64,000 nucleotides of DNA, taken from Streptomyces sp. NBC_01454 (lineage in GTDB: Bacteria > Actinomycetota > Actinomycetes > Streptomycetales > Streptomycetaceae). The translations under genes were made by a program, and so were the position numbers. The stretch spans positions 5,270,001 to 5,334,000 of the forward strand of contig NZ_CP109460.1 in NCBI RefSeq assembly GCF_036227565.1, written 5' to 3'. Under the pieces are notes generated by a model, which was not told the origin of the DNA, searched no databases, and was given only the letters and a program-made list of their open reading frames with translations. Of the stretch, positions 44,274 through 52,768 are shown piece after piece (within the stretch, counting starts at the first letter, position 1; each line of letters opens with the position of its first letter).

Positions 44274-44286
44274 GCAAGCGCTTAGC
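44274..44286. promoter_or_regulatory. candidate operator upstream of acyl-CoA dehydrogenase
   Basis: The perfect core AAGCGCTT (44276-44283) with GC flanks lies about 45 bp before the start. Similar palindromes are bound by TetR-type fatty-acid regulators in actinobacteria. The regulator is not encoded next to it. Confidence 0.35.
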
Positions 44287-44325
44287 CAGTGCGATTCAGA
44301 GTTACTCAGGGCAGGGAGGCCGCCA

Positions 44326-45483
44326 GTGAAGCGGACGGTGTTCAACGAGGATCATGAGGCGTTCCGCGAGACCATACGCGCCTTCATCGAGGCCGAGGTC
44401 GTGCCCGTGCACGACGAGTGGCTCGCCGCCGGCCAGGCCCCCCGCGACTTCTACTACAAGCTCGGCGAACTGGGGATCTTCGGTATCCGGGTTCCCGAGG
44501 AGTACGGCGGCGCCGGCATCGACTCGCACAAGTTCGAGGCCGTGATGTACGAGGAGACCTCCCGCGCGGGCGTCTCCTTCGGCGGCTCCGGCGTGCATGT
44601 GCTGCTCGGTCTGCCCTACATCGAGATGCTCGCCACCGACGAGCAGAAGAAGCGCTTCCTGCCGAAGTTCGTCAGCGGCGAGGAGATGTGGGCGCTGGCG
44701 ATGACCGAGCCGGGCACCGGCTCCGACCTCGCGGGCATGAAGACCACCGCGAAGCTGTCGGACGACGGCACGCACTACGTCCTCAACGGCGCCAAGACCT
44801 TCATCACCGGCGGCGTGCACGCCGACCGTGTCATCGTCTGCGCCCGCACCGCCGCGCCCCGCGAGGACGACCGCCGCTTCGGCATCTCGCTCTTCGCCGT
44901 GGACACCAAGGCCGAGGGCTACTCCGTCGGCCGCAAGCTGGACAAGCTCGGCCTGAAGGTCTCCGACACCGCCGAGCTGGCCTTCGTCGACGTCAAGGTC
45001 CCGGTCGAGGACCTGCTGGGCGAGGAGAACAAGGGCTTCGGCTACCTGGGTCTGAACCTCGCCTCCGAGCGCTGGGGCATCGCCTTCGGCGCCTACGCCC
45101 AGGCCAAGGCCGCCGTCCGGTTCGCCAAGGAGTACGTGCAGGAGCGCACCGTCTTCGGCAAGCCCGTCGCCGCCTTCCAGAACACCAAGTTCGAACTGGC
45201 CGCCTGCCAGGCCGAGGTGGACGCGGCCGAGGCCGTCGCCGACCGCGCGCTGGAGGCCCTGGACGCCGGTGAGCTGAGCCCGGCCGAGGCCGCCTCCGCC
45301 AAGCTGTTCTGCACCGAGGTCGCGCACCGCGTGATCGACAAGTGCCTGCAGCTGCACGGCGGTTACGGCTTCATGAACGAGTACCCGATCGCCCGCCTGT
45401 ACGCCGACAACCGCGTCAACCGCATCTACGGCGGCACCAGCGAGGTCATGAAGATGATCATCGCCAAGTCCATGGGCCTCTAG
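44326..45483 (+). CDS. acyl-CoA dehydrogenase (long/isovaleryl-type base position)
   Basis: 385 aa from GTG 44326, GGGAGG upstream. MTEPGTGSDLAGMKTTAKLS, LNGAKTFITGGVHAD and HGGYGFMNEYPIARLYADNR are the family motifs. At the C-terminal base position it reads IYGGTSEV (Gly instead of Glu), while a Glu is found in LNLASERWGIAFGAYAQ, the site used by isovaleryl- and long-chain enzymes. So the enzyme is intact but of that subclass. A TesB thioesterase gene follows 20 bp downstream, suggesting release of a fatty acid from the CoA ester after oxidation or control of acyl-CoA pools. Confidence 0.93.
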   Translation: MKRTVFNEDHEAFRETIRAFIEAEVVPVHDEWLAAGQAPRDFYYKLGELGIFGIRVPEEYGGAGIDSHKFEAVMYEETSRAGVSFGGSGVHVLLGLPYIEMLATDEQKKRFLPKFVSGEEMWALAMTEPGTGSDLAGMKTTAKLSDDGTHYVLNGAKTFITGGVHADRVIVCARTAAPREDDRRFGISLFAVDTKAEGYSVGRKLDKLGLKVSDTAELAFVDVKVPVEDLLGEENKGFGYLGLNLASERWGIAFGAYAQAKAAVRFAKEYVQERTVFGKPVAAFQNTKFELAACQAEVDAAEAVADRALEALDAGELSPAEAASAKLFCTEVAHRVIDKCLQLHGGYGFMNEYPIARLYADNRVNRIYGGTSEVMKMIIAKSMGL

Positions 45484-45503
45484 GCCGTAAGGGCCCCGCG
45501 CAC

Positions 45504-46418
45504 GTGAACGACGCACTGCGGTCCCTGCTCGATCTGCTCGCCCTGGAGCGGATCGAGCAGGACATCTTCCGCGGCGAGAGCCGCGCCTCGGTCGTGCCCC
45601 GCGTCTTCGGCGGCCAGGTCGCCGCCCAGGCGCTGGTCGCGGCCGGGCGGACGGTCCCGGACGACCGCCCCCCGCACTCCCTGCACGCCTACTTCCTGCG
45701 CCCCGGCGACCCCGGCGCGCCCATCGTCTACACCGTCGACCGGATCCGCGACGGCCGGTCCTTCACCACCCGCCGGGTCGTCGCCGTCCAGCACGGCCAG
45801 CCGATCTTCCACCTCTCGGCCTCCTTCCAGACCCACGAGGAGGGCCTGGAGCACCAGGAACCGATGCCGCCCGCGCCGGACCCGCTGACCCTGCCCACCC
45901 CCGCCGAGATCCTGCCGCGGCACGCCGGCCGTTTCCTCACCCCGGCCGTCGCCGACCGGCTGCTGGAGGCCCGCGCCGCGATCGACCTGCGCTACGTCGA
46001 CGAGCCGCCCTACGCCACCGTCGGCGAAGTACGCGAGCCCCGCTCACAGGTGTGGTTCCGCACGAACGGCGACCTGGACAAGGCCCTCGCCGACGGCGCC
46101 GGCTGCGGCGACACGGTCACCCGCCCCCTGCTCGACATCTGCCTGGTCACCTACGTCTCCGACATGACCCTGCTGGACTCGATCCTGCTCGCGCACGGCC
46201 GCGGCGGCTGGGCGGTCGGCGACGTGGTCGGCGCCAGCCTGGACCACGCCATGTGGTTCCACCGCCCCCTGCGCGCCGACGACTGGCTCCTCTACGACCA
46301 GGAATCCCCCACCGCCCAGGCCGGCCGCGGCCTCGGCAAGGGCCGCATCTTCACCTCCGACGGCTCCCTGGCGGCTTCGGTGATCCAGGAGGGGGTCATC
46401 CGGGTGCCGCGGGGATAG
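45504..46418 (+). CDS. acyl-CoA thioesterase II (TesB-like)
   Basis: 304 aa from GTG 45504, AAGGG upstream. Two hot-dog domains: VFGGQVAAQALVAAGRTVPD, HSLHAYFLRPGDPGAPIVYT and GRSFTTRRVVAVQHGQPIFH in the first; LRADDWLLYDQESPTAQAGR and GRIFTSDGSLAASVIQEGVI in the second, with the Asp/Gln/Ser/Thr positions of TesB. It hydrolyses acyl-CoA. Coupled in transcription to the acyl-CoA dehydrogenase just upstream. Confidence 0.95.
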   Translation: MNDALRSLLDLLALERIEQDIFRGESRASVVPRVFGGQVAAQALVAAGRTVPDDRPPHSLHAYFLRPGDPGAPIVYTVDRIRDGRSFTTRRVVAVQHGQPIFHLSASFQTHEEGLEHQEPMPPAPDPLTLPTPAEILPRHAGRFLTPAVADRLLEARAAIDLRYVDEPPYATVGEVREPRSQVWFRTNGDLDKALADGAGCGDTVTRPLLDICLVTYVSDMTLLDSILLAHGRGGWAVGDVVGASLDHAMWFHRPLRADDWLLYDQESPTAQAGRGLGKGRIFTSDGSLAASVIQEGVIRVPRG

Positions 46419-46430
46419 GGGGTGGTCGGC

Positions 46431-46988
46431 TCAGGGGTTGTGCGTGGTGGGGGCCACCCGCGCCGCTTCCGCCATCGCCAGATGCCACGGATACCCCCCC
46501 GGGCGCCGCTCGCCCGGCGCGTTCGGTTCGAAGCCACCGGGCCCATACACCACCGATACGCCGACTCGCCGCAGCGTTGCCACGGACCGGTCGAACTGCG
46601 GGTGTTGGACGTACGCGGTGTTCACGCACGGCATCGCGACGGTGGGAATGCCCTTGCCGATGCCCTCAGCCACCACCCCGATCACGAAGTGGTGCGTCAG
46701 TCCGAGCGCCCAGGCATTGAGGGAATTGAAGGTGACCGGCGCGAACACGATCACGTTCGCCTGAGGCCAGACATCAGGGTCTGCCGGTCGCTTGTACTCG
46801 GATCGGACCGGGTGTCCCGTCAGCTCTTCCAGCAGCGCCACTTCACCGTCGAGCCACCGAGCCGCCGTGGGTGTCAAGCCGACGCAGACCTCGAATCCGG
46901 CCGCCCGGGCGTCACGCGCCACTTCGGCGAACTGCTGAACGGGCGGCGCGGCGGAACCGAACAGGTACAGCACGGGACGACGATTCAT
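46431..46988 (-). CDS. flavoprotein (HFCD family)
   Basis: 185 aa from ATG 46988 (MNRRPVLYLFGSAAPP); the start at 47081 is longer. An HFCD/Dfp/EpiD-like fold: PVLYLFGSAAPPVQQFAEVA, FEVCVGLTPTAARWL, VIVFAPVTFNSLNAWALGLT (FMN/phosphate binding; PxTxNS motif) and PTVAMPCVNTAYVQHPQFDR. It would bind FMN and oxidise a substrate, or decarboxylate one. End of the minus-strand accessory block; separated from the GNAT gene by 111 bp. Confidence 0.85.
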   Translation of the reverse strand: MNRRPVLYLFGSAAPPVQQFAEVARDARAAGFEVCVGLTPTAARWLDGEVALLEELTGHPVRSEYKRPADPDVWPQANVIVFAPVTFNSLNAWALGLTHHFVIGVVAEGIGKGIPTVAMPCVNTAYVQHPQFDRSVATLRRVGVSVVYGPGGFEPNAPGERRPGGYPWHLAMAEAARVAPTTHNP

Positions 46989-47099
46989 CACGCCATCCCA
47001 CCACAGACGGTCGGTGTGCACCGGGGGGCCGGGGGCAAGAGCGGGCACGGGGGCGGTCGTTGGGGTACTGACGTTCCGCATGACTGCACGGGGCCTGGT

Positions 47100-47576
47100 T
47101 CAGGGCCTCCCGCTGCCGGGCCTGCGGATGTCGTACGAGGGCCACCCGTCCCGAGTGCCCCGGTAGCGGAACCCGTTCTTCTCCAGGACCCGGCCGGAGG
47201 CGGTGTTGTCGGGGTGGTGCCGGGCGCCGATGCTCGTCACCCCGGTGGCGGTGAACGCGTGGCGCAGCATGCCGGCGACGGCCCGAGTCGCGTATCCGCG
47301 GCCCCAGGAGTCCTCGCGCAGCAGGTAGCTGAGGGTGCCGTGGCGCTCGGTGCGGCAGCGCAGCCGGACCATCCCGAGCAGGTCGCCGTCGGCTGCGATG
47401 CCGAAGGCCCATCGGTCACGCGGCTCGGCGCGGGCGCGGGCGAGCGTCTGCGCTACCAGGTCAACGGCCTCGTTGAGGGTGAGTGCCCGGCGTTCGAGGT
47501 ACGTCAAGGAAGCGCCACAGTAGATCCGTTGGAGCGCGGGCGCGTCCGCCATGGTGAGTTCCCGGAGTGCGATCAC
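47100..47576 (-). CDS. GNAT acetyltransferase
   Basis: 158 aa from GTG 47576, overlapping the kinase-like stop by 4 bp (GTGA). A short GNAT: VIALRELTMADAPALQRIYC, GTLSYLLREDSWGRGYATRA (acetyl-CoA pyrophosphate loop WGRGYAT), GARHHPDNTASGRVLEKNGF. RimJ/RimL-type. It probably acetylates an amino group of a small molecule, peptide or protein. Translationally coupled to the preceding gene and thus part of the same operon. Confidence 0.88.
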   Translation of the reverse strand: MIALRELTMADAPALQRIYCGASLTYLERRALTLNEAVDLVAQTLARARAEPRDRWAFGIAADGDLLGMVRLRCRTERHGTLSYLLREDSWGRGYATRAVAGMLRHAFTATGVTSIGARHHPDNTASGRVLEKNGFRYRGTRDGWPSYDIRRPGSGRP

Positions 47577-48427
47577 TCGGCCACCTGCGCCAGGACTCCC
47601 GCGAGTTCGGCGGCCGTCGGCCGGTCGCCCGCTCGGCCGAGGAGGGCCGGACGCAGGGTGTCCTGGAACGCCGGCCAGGGGGCTGCGGTGTCGAGGGGGA
47701 GGCGACGGCCGGCGATGTGCGCGCGGAGTTCTGCCGGGGTGAGCCGGCCGGGCTCGATCCCGGCCACGGCGTAGTCCAGTGGCCAGCGGCCGGTCACGCA
47801 GGTCCATAAGGTTCCGGCGAGGGCGTACACGTCGGCGGCGGTACTCGGGACCGCCGGCTGGATACCGGCATTGACGGACTCGGCCAGTTCCGGCGCAACC
47901 AGGTGGGTGAGGCCGCCACGGAATGCGGTGGCCGGTTCCGTGCCTTCGCGCCAGGACCAGGAACAGTCGATCAGCCGTACCCCGTGGTCGGTGTGGATGC
48001 CGTGGGAGGGCTGGAGGTCGGAGTGGATCCAGCCGGAGGAGTGGAGCGCCGCCACGGCCCGGCACAGGTCCACGGCGGCTGACCGGGCGCCGTCCTTCCC
48101 GTCCGCGCCACCCCGCACCGGAGCGAACGCCTGCCAGGTCGACGGCCCCGCGAACCACGAGGTCACCAGCCAGGCGTCTCCCTCGCCCCCGCCGGACGCC
48201 AGGAGGTAGTCGGGCCAGCCGATCGTCTTGAGGACCGCCGCCTCCCGCCGGGTGACGGCCGCCCCGTCGCCGTCGCCGGCCTTGACCGCGACCGCTCCTT
48301 CCGGACCGGTCGCCTTCCACACCGCCGCGCCACGCCGGTAGGAGACCTCCGTCAGTTCGGTCGACGTGCCGCAGGCCGCTTCGGTGGAGGCAACGGCGGC
48401 TGGGGGAAAATCAGGGAACTGGCCCAT
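47573..48427 (-). CDS. protein kinase-like phosphotransferase with TTA codon
   Basis: 284 aa from ATG 48427; a stretch of 75 bp overlaps the previous gene. Kinase-like lobes: WKATGPEGAVAVKAGDGDGA (VAVK), WLVTSWFAGPSTW, catalytic loop WIHSDLQPSHGIHTDH, and LIDCSWSW in place of DFG. The HxDLxPxH pattern fits a catalytic loop, but the DFG-like Asp is followed by Cys-Ser. So it is an atypical Ser/Thr or small-molecule kinase, or an inactive one. Codon 207 is TTA (47807-47809), hence bldA-dependent translation. A DUF6875-like gene overlaps upstream and a GNAT gene overlaps downstream. Confidence 0.75.
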   Translation of the reverse strand: MGQFPDFPPAAVASTEAACGTSTELTEVSYRRGAAVWKATGPEGAVAVKAGDGDGAAVTRREAAVLKTIGWPDYLLASGGGEGDAWLVTSWFAGPSTWQAFAPVRGGADGKDGARSAAVDLCRAVAALHSSGWIHSDLQPSHGIHTDHGVRLIDCSWSWREGTEPATAFRGGLTHLVAPELAESVNAGIQPAVPSTAADVYALAGTLWTCVTGRWPLDYAVAGIEPGRLTPAELRAHIAGRRLPLDTAAPWPAFQDTLRPALLGRAGDRPTAAELAGVLAQVAE

Positions 48428-49044
48428 TTCTTCACTGCCTTCCACTCGTACGGGAGCCCCTGGAACACCTCGCGCCCGTCGTCCACAGCTGTGGAGAGCG
48501 ACCGCGCGAGGTCCGGGGTGTCTGCGAGGAACCGGGGGTCGACAGGTCGGACGGCACAGCGCACGGCGAGGAACGAAAAAGGGGGCGCGGGAACACGCTC
48601 GCCCCGTCGGTCGGTGGCGTCCTCGCCGGTCCAGAACTTGCCGCACATCAGCCCCACCGGTCCGTAGAGGTGCTTCAGCGCCCAGTGCGGCCACGCCATC
48701 ACTTCACGAGGGGGTGCGGCGCGGCCTCCCAGGAGCACAATGTTCTCGCATACGAGCGTGCCGTGCGGCCGAGTCGTCAACGGCCGTATCCATTCCGCGG
48801 CCTGCACTCCCGCGTGGAACACCTCGGCCTCGACATCAATGGGCCGGGCACCCTCGGAGATCTCGTACACCGTCCAGCCCGTCAGTCCCCGAGCCACCGA
48901 CGGCATCAGGAACGGGCAGTGGGAGGCCACCGCGCGGATATGGCCGTGGACGTCCACCGTCTGCGGTTCGCAGGTCCGGCCCTCGACGAGGCGGAGTGCC
49001 CCGGCGCCGGGCCGGGGCACTCCGACGATGCCGGTGATGCTCAC
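48352..49044 (-). CDS. DUF6875-like protein
   Basis: 230 aa from GTG 49044, GTGA overlap with the preceding gene. VEVHGHIRAVASHCPF-type start (VDVHGHIRAVASHCPFLMPS), CENIVLLGGRAAPP, YGPVGLMCGKFWTGEDATDR, RRGERVPAPPFSFLAVRCAV. These motifs match, as remembered, a DUF6875 domain found in actinobacterial small-molecule loci. No catalytic residues assigned. Its C-terminal 75 bp overlap the kinase-like gene. Suggested partner of the kinase-like protein in a modification pathway of unknown product. Confidence 0.6.
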   Translation of the reverse strand: MSITGIVGVPRPGAGALRLVEGRTCEPQTVDVHGHIRAVASHCPFLMPSVARGLTGWTVYEISEGARPIDVEAEVFHAGVQAAEWIRPLTTRPHGTLVCENIVLLGGRAAPPREVMAWPHWALKHLYGPVGLMCGKFWTGEDATDRRGERVPAPPFSFLAVRCAVRPVDPRFLADTPDLARSLSTAVDDGREVFQGLPYEWKAVKKWASSLIFPQPPLPPPKRPAARRPN

Positions 49045-49454
49045 CGAGTGGTGAGCTTCCGGCGCTTCGGGACGCTTTCCGGGTCTTCCGGCGCCGGCGA
49101 GCAGTTCCACTCGGCCCACACCTCGCCGGTCGCCCGGTAGCGGTCCGCTGCTTTCTCGTCGACGATGCCGTCCGCGTCCGTGAACCAGAGGACGGGCAGC
49201 GGGCCGAACAATTCCTCGTACGTCCGGATCCAGGAAATCTTTCCCGAACCGTAGGTGGAGACGTGCCCGAAGACCTGCCCGGCGTGCCGATGGCAGAACG
49301 GGGCGTACTCGGGAGTGCTCATCAGCCGATGCCATACGGCATCGACACCGGTCGAGAACATCTCCGGAGCGGTTTTGCCCGCCTCGAATTCCCGGGCGCT
49401 GACCGCAAAGAACTTTCCCAGCTCTGCTCGCTCAGGGGTTTGTGCGGGATGCAT
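49041..49454 (-). CDS. conserved hypothetical protein, 137 aa
   Basis: Starts at ATG 49454 with GAGGAG 7 nt upstream. A soluble helical protein: ELGKFFAVSAREFEAGKTAP, VDAVWHRLMSTPEYAPFCHR, then YEELFGPLPVLWFTDADGIV. WHRLMSTPxYAPFC resembles a short family of small proteins near radical-type or modification loci, but no domain name can be assigned. It overlaps the next gene by GTGA. Confidence 0.7.
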   Translation of the reverse strand: MHPAQTPERAELGKFFAVSAREFEAGKTAPEMFSTGVDAVWHRLMSTPEYAPFCHRHAGQVFGHVSTYGSGKISWIRTYEELFGPLPVLWFTDADGIVDEKAADRYRATGEVWAEWNCSPAPEDPESVPKRRKLTTR

Positions 49455-49501
49455 GGTGTGCTCCTCTCGATGGACAGGCCAGGGGTCCAGTTCTCCCGGC
49501 C

Positions 49502-49699
49502 TCAGTGGAAGTCGTCGGCCGCGATCCGCTCGTCCCGAGTACGCGTCACTGTCAACGTGGTCGGGTCCTGCACCGGCCATTCCTTGATCCCCGGACGCCG
49601 CAGATAGGGGATGCCCTTCCGGAAGTCGGTCAGGATGGCGAGTCGGCCGGGAGCGTATTCGACCTCATCGCCGATCTCCGGCAGCCTTCCGAGGCTCAC
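49502..49699 (-). CDS. small conserved hypothetical protein, 65 aa
   Basis: From GTG 49699, GGAGG upstream, overlapping the zinc-ribbon gene's stop by 4 bp. Sequence VSLGRLPEIGDEVEYAPGRL, AILTDFRKGIPYLRRPGIKE is beta-rich, with a C-terminal acidic end (RIAADDFH). No known family. Probably co-translated with its neighbours. Confidence 0.6.
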   Translation of the reverse strand: MSLGRLPEIGDEVEYAPGRLAILTDFRKGIPYLRRPGIKEWPVQDPTTLTVTRTRDERIAADDFH

Positions 49700-49920
49700 C
49701 GCGCGGCCTCCGTTTCCGTGGCGGCGCCGAGCAGGACGTTGCAGGGGCGGCATGCGTGCCGACCGTCCGGGCCGGTGGCCTTCTCCCTGGCCAGGCTGTA
49801 GACGCGGTGGCAGCAAGGGCACGCCTGGCCCGTGATTTCGTGGACTGTCCATGCCGTGAGGGCGGGAACCGCATCCCACCCGGTGGTCAGGGGGTGGGAC
49901 GTGGTGGATGCGGTGGGCAC
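49696..49920 (-). CDS. small zinc-ribbon protein, 74 aa
   Basis: From GTG 49920, GGAGG 10 nt upstream; a longer form starting at ATG 49977 is possible. CPCCHRVYSLA and CRPCN give two CxxC pairs, spaced 20 residues: a zinc ribbon. The rest is Thr/Ser-rich. It is the first gene of the operon and overlaps the 65-aa gene. It is likely a nucleic-acid or protein-binding zinc module. Confidence 0.65.
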   Translation of the reverse strand: MPTASTTSHPLTTGWDAVPALTAWTVHEITGQACPCCHRVYSLAREKATGPDGRHACRPCNVLLGAATETEAAR

Positions 49921-50104
49921 TGTGGTCAGTCCTCCAATTCGCTGTGGGAACGAGCCGCCACGACTCAGTCGGCTCATGACCAGCTAACGGGGTGCCGGGG
50001 CAAGGTGATGAGGGAGATCGGACCACCTCTTCTCCGCAACCCCTAGGGCGATTTGGAGATCGCTTTAGCTGACGACGCGACGACTACGGGGCTACCGTAC
50101 GAGC

Positions 50105-51388
50105 ATGAGTGCGTCACGAAACGCGACCCTTGAAGCATGGATGACGGAAAACGGCTACAGCTCCAATTCGCTGGCCGAGGCGGTGAATTCAGCAGTCGGG
50201 GACCTCACCGGGAAAGTCGGCGGGCTGGACGGCTCATCGATCCGGGACTGGAAAGCGGGCCGGGTGCGGTGGCCGAAGTCGGCGACCCGAGTGGCGCTGG
50301 AGAAAATCACCGGCCTGCCCGCGACCGCCTTAGGGTTCGTACCGCGGGGCCGCGCCCCGTCGTCCGCTGCCGCCCCACCGCCGGAGGACCCCGTGGAACG
50401 CCGTCGCTTTCTCACCGCCGGGACGGGCTTGGCCGCTGCCGCGGCCACGGCGTCGTCCGGCGCGGGCCGTCGGATCGGGAGGAGCGATGTGGAGCGTCTC
50501 CAGCAGCGTTTCACCGAGATCATCGTGAGCGATCACCGTCACGGCGGCCGACTCGGTATCGAGCAGAAAGCCGTAGCGCTCGCCGACGAGGCCCTGGCCC
50601 TGCAAGGCTCCGGGAGCGCCAGTCAGCGAGTGCGTGCCTACGTCTACGCCTGCGCGGCGGCATTCCGGTCCTCGGCGATGTGGGCCGCTATCGACGGGCG
50701 GCGTTTCGAAGAGGCGATGGTCCATATGCGGGAGGCTCAAGCACTCGCCGAATTATCAGCCGACCCCGCCATCAAATTCCGTATTTGGTCACATGCCAGA
50801 ACGCTGTACCGGCATATGGGCCGGCCCATGGAAGCATTGGCTGCGAATGACGTTGCCCGCAGTCTCTCCCTCACGCGTCGTGATCCACTGTTCGCATCCC
50901 TCGGCCTTGCCAGGCAGGCAGCCATTCACGGTGTGGCCGGAAACGCCATAGCCACCCGGCGCGGTTTCGCCCAGGCCCAGGAAGCGATGGACCGCGCCGA
51001 TCCGCGTGCCCACCGCCCCGTGTGGATGACCTCGTTCTACGACCAGGCGGAGTTGGATTCGCTCGCGCTCACCGGATACCTCGCCCTCGGAGACTATGAG
51101 ACCGCGGAAGCGCACGCGCACCGATGTCTGGCGGCCCTCCGGCCCCATATGCAACGGTCGAAAGCCATTGCCACCACCCGGCTGGCGTGCGCCCAACTCG
51201 GCCAGGAGGAGGTAGGTCCAGCCGTCGCCACCGCCATGTCGGTCCCCCGTGATGCTGGTGCGCATCACCCCCGGGCCGTCCGGATGCTCCGCAGCTTCCA
51301 CGTCAAGCTTCACGCGATGGCGCCGAACAGCCCGACCACCCGCGTGTGGGATCAGTACGCACACACCATCCGGAAGGAATTGCCATGA
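50105..51388 (+). CDS. XRE-family/TPR regulator, two TTA codons
   Basis: 427 aa. An atypical N-terminal helix-turn-helix (LEAWMTENGYSSNSLAEAVN; IRDWKAGRVRWP) precedes a twin-arginine-like stretch (ERRRFLTAGTGLAAAAATAS) and a TPR-type C-terminus (RRFEEAMVHMREAQALAELS; LGDYETAEAHAHRCLAAL). Codons 76 and 217 are TTA (50330-50332, 50753-50755), so synthesis requires bldA tRNA. It is divergent from the accessory operon headed by the zinc-ribbon gene, 184 bp apart, and probably controls it. The next gene (GNAT) overlaps by ATGA. Confidence 0.8.
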   Translation: MSASRNATLEAWMTENGYSSNSLAEAVNSAVGDLTGKVGGLDGSSIRDWKAGRVRWPKSATRVALEKITGLPATALGFVPRGRAPSSAAAPPPEDPVERRRFLTAGTGLAAAAATASSGAGRRIGRSDVERLQQRFTEIIVSDHRHGGRLGIEQKAVALADEALALQGSGSASQRVRAYVYACAAAFRSSAMWAAIDGRRFEEAMVHMREAQALAELSADPAIKFRIWSHARTLYRHMGRPMEALAANDVARSLSLTRRDPLFASLGLARQAAIHGVAGNAIATRRGFAQAQEAMDRADPRAHRPVWMTSFYDQAELDSLALTGYLALGDYETAEAHAHRCLAALRPHMQRSKAIATTRLACAQLGQEEVGPAVATAMSVPRDAGAHHPRAVRMLRSFHVKLHAMAPNSPTTRVWDQYAHTIRKELP

Positions 51389-51918
51389 CGCCCACCGTCG
51401 AGCTGCGCACGTTCCACTCGCTCGAACCCGCCCGGCAAGACCTCCTTAGCGTGTACGCCGGTGTCCGCGCAGACCTCTTGCACCTTCCGAACTACGCGGT
51501 CACGGCTTTCGCTGAGCGTCTCGACCGCCATTCCCAGGAGCCGGGTTGGGTGGCTGTCCTTGCCTATGCGCAGGAAGATCCCATCGGCTACGCCTACGCC
51601 AACACCGTGGACTCCGCCGACCGTTGGTGGAAACGCGTGACGCCCGCTCCACCGGCTGATTACACCGCCCGGCATGCCGTAGCCCTCAAGGAAATCGGTG
51701 TGCGTATCCCCTGGCGCGGCACCGGCACCGCTCGGCGCATCCACGACACCCTGCTTGCCGACCGCAACGAGCCCTACGTCTCGCTCATGGTCAACCCGCT
51801 CGCCGGAGAAGGGAAGGTGCACCGCCTCTACGAGTCCTGGGGGTACGAGGACCTCGGGCAGAGCCAGCCGTCGGCCGCCTCGCCGGTTCTGATGGCGATG
51901 ATCAGGTCCGTGCGCTGA
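51385..51918 (+). CDS. GNAT acetyltransferase, partner of XRE regulator
   Basis: 177 aa from ATG 51385, overlapping the XRE stop by ATGA. Acetyl-CoA site region VRIPWRGTGTARRIHDTLLA (the RGTG loop), with LMVNPLAGEGKVHRLYESWG. It is a compact GNAT like those paired with XRE/TPR regulators in other Streptomyces. It may acetylate the regulator, tRNA-linked or small-molecule substrate; none is known. Confidence 0.85.
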   Translation: MTPTVELRTFHSLEPARQDLLSVYAGVRADLLHLPNYAVTAFAERLDRHSQEPGWVAVLAYAQEDPIGYAYANTVDSADRWWKRVTPAPPADYTARHAVALKEIGVRIPWRGTGTARRIHDTLLADRNEPYVSLMVNPLAGEGKVHRLYESWGYEDLGQSQPSAASPVLMAMIRSVR

Positions 51919-51919
51919 G

Positions 51920-51961
51920 CCAGGGCCGCCGAACCGGTATTGCCTCCCGGCGGGCTCTGGC
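51920..51961. terminator. possible hairpin between convergent genes
   Basis: An imperfect stem formed by CCAGGGCCGCC and GGCGGGCTCTGG sits between the GNAT stop and the phosphatase stop. Weak evidence only. Confidence 0.35.
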
Positions 51962-51967
51962 CGGTCC

Positions 51968-52768
51968 TCAGCCCGACACCCCCGCCGCATCCAGCAGATA
52001 AGCCGTCAGCGGGTCGTAGTGCCGCGGGCTCAGGACGTGGTCGTCCAGGGGGATGGTCACGCGTAGGGTGCCCTCGGACTCGGCGAGGAAGAGGGCCGGG
52101 TCGTTGGAGTCGGCGAAGCCCAGTGCGTCCAGGCCGCGTTGGGCGGCGCAGCCTGCCCAGCCGTGGTCGGCCATCACCAGGTCCGGCAGTGGGCGGCCCT
52201 CCCGTTCCAGGCCGTCCAGGATCGCGGCCATCGGCTCGGGGGAGTGGGTGTGCCACAGCGTCGCGCCGCGCTCCAGCATCGCGACGTCGCCGAACTGGAA
52301 GACCATGCCGTCGTCCGCCCGCAGCCCCTCCGGGATGACGACGATCTCGCAGCCCGCCGCGCGCAGCGCCTCGGCCGTCGCGCGGTGCACATCCAGCAGC
52401 CCGCCCGGGTGGCCGGTCGCGAACAGCACCCGCTGCTTGCCGGCCGCCGCCTTGCGCAGCACCGCGGCCGCCCGGTCCAGCCCGTCCACCGTCAGTTCCG
52501 GGTCGATGGTGTCCTGCCCCTGCCGGTGGTGCGGGTCGTCGTTCACGCCGCAGCGCTCCGCCATCACGGCCAGGATGTCCTGCTCGTCCGTCCACCGGTC
52601 GCCGAATTCCAGGCCGAACCAGTAGTAGCGGTCACCGTTGGCGAGCCGGCGGTAGTGGGTGAGGTTGTTCTCGCGGGGGGTGGCGACCTCACCGGCGATC
52701 CGGGTCCGTACGAGATGATCGATGAGTTGGGCGCGCGTGGGGGCGGTGGCTGCGGAGGCTATCGGCAT
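51968..52768 (-). CDS. phosphatase family protein (Pfam 'Phosphatase' type)
   Basis: 266 aa from ATG 52768. Conserved blocks: NGDRYYWFGLEFGDRWTDEQ, VLFATGHPGGLLDVHRATAE, VMADHGWAGCAAQRGLDALG and FADSNDPALFLAESEGTLRV. This set recurs in actinobacterial proteins called 'phosphatase'; the biochemical basis of the name is unclear. It has no signal peptide. It lies between the accessory block and the ureohydrolase gene and is convergent with the GNAT gene. Confidence 0.75.
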   Translation of the reverse strand: MPIASAATAPTRAQLIDHLVRTRIAGEVATPRENNLTHYRRLANGDRYYWFGLEFGDRWTDEQDILAVMAERCGVNDDPHHRQGQDTIDPELTVDGLDRAAAVLRKAAAGKQRVLFATGHPGGLLDVHRATAEALRAAGCEIVVIPEGLRADDGMVFQFGDVAMLERGATLWHTHSPEPMAAILDGLEREGRPLPDLVMADHGWAGCAAQRGLDALGFADSNDPALFLAESEGTLRVTIPLDDHVLSPRHYDPLTAYLLDAAGVSG

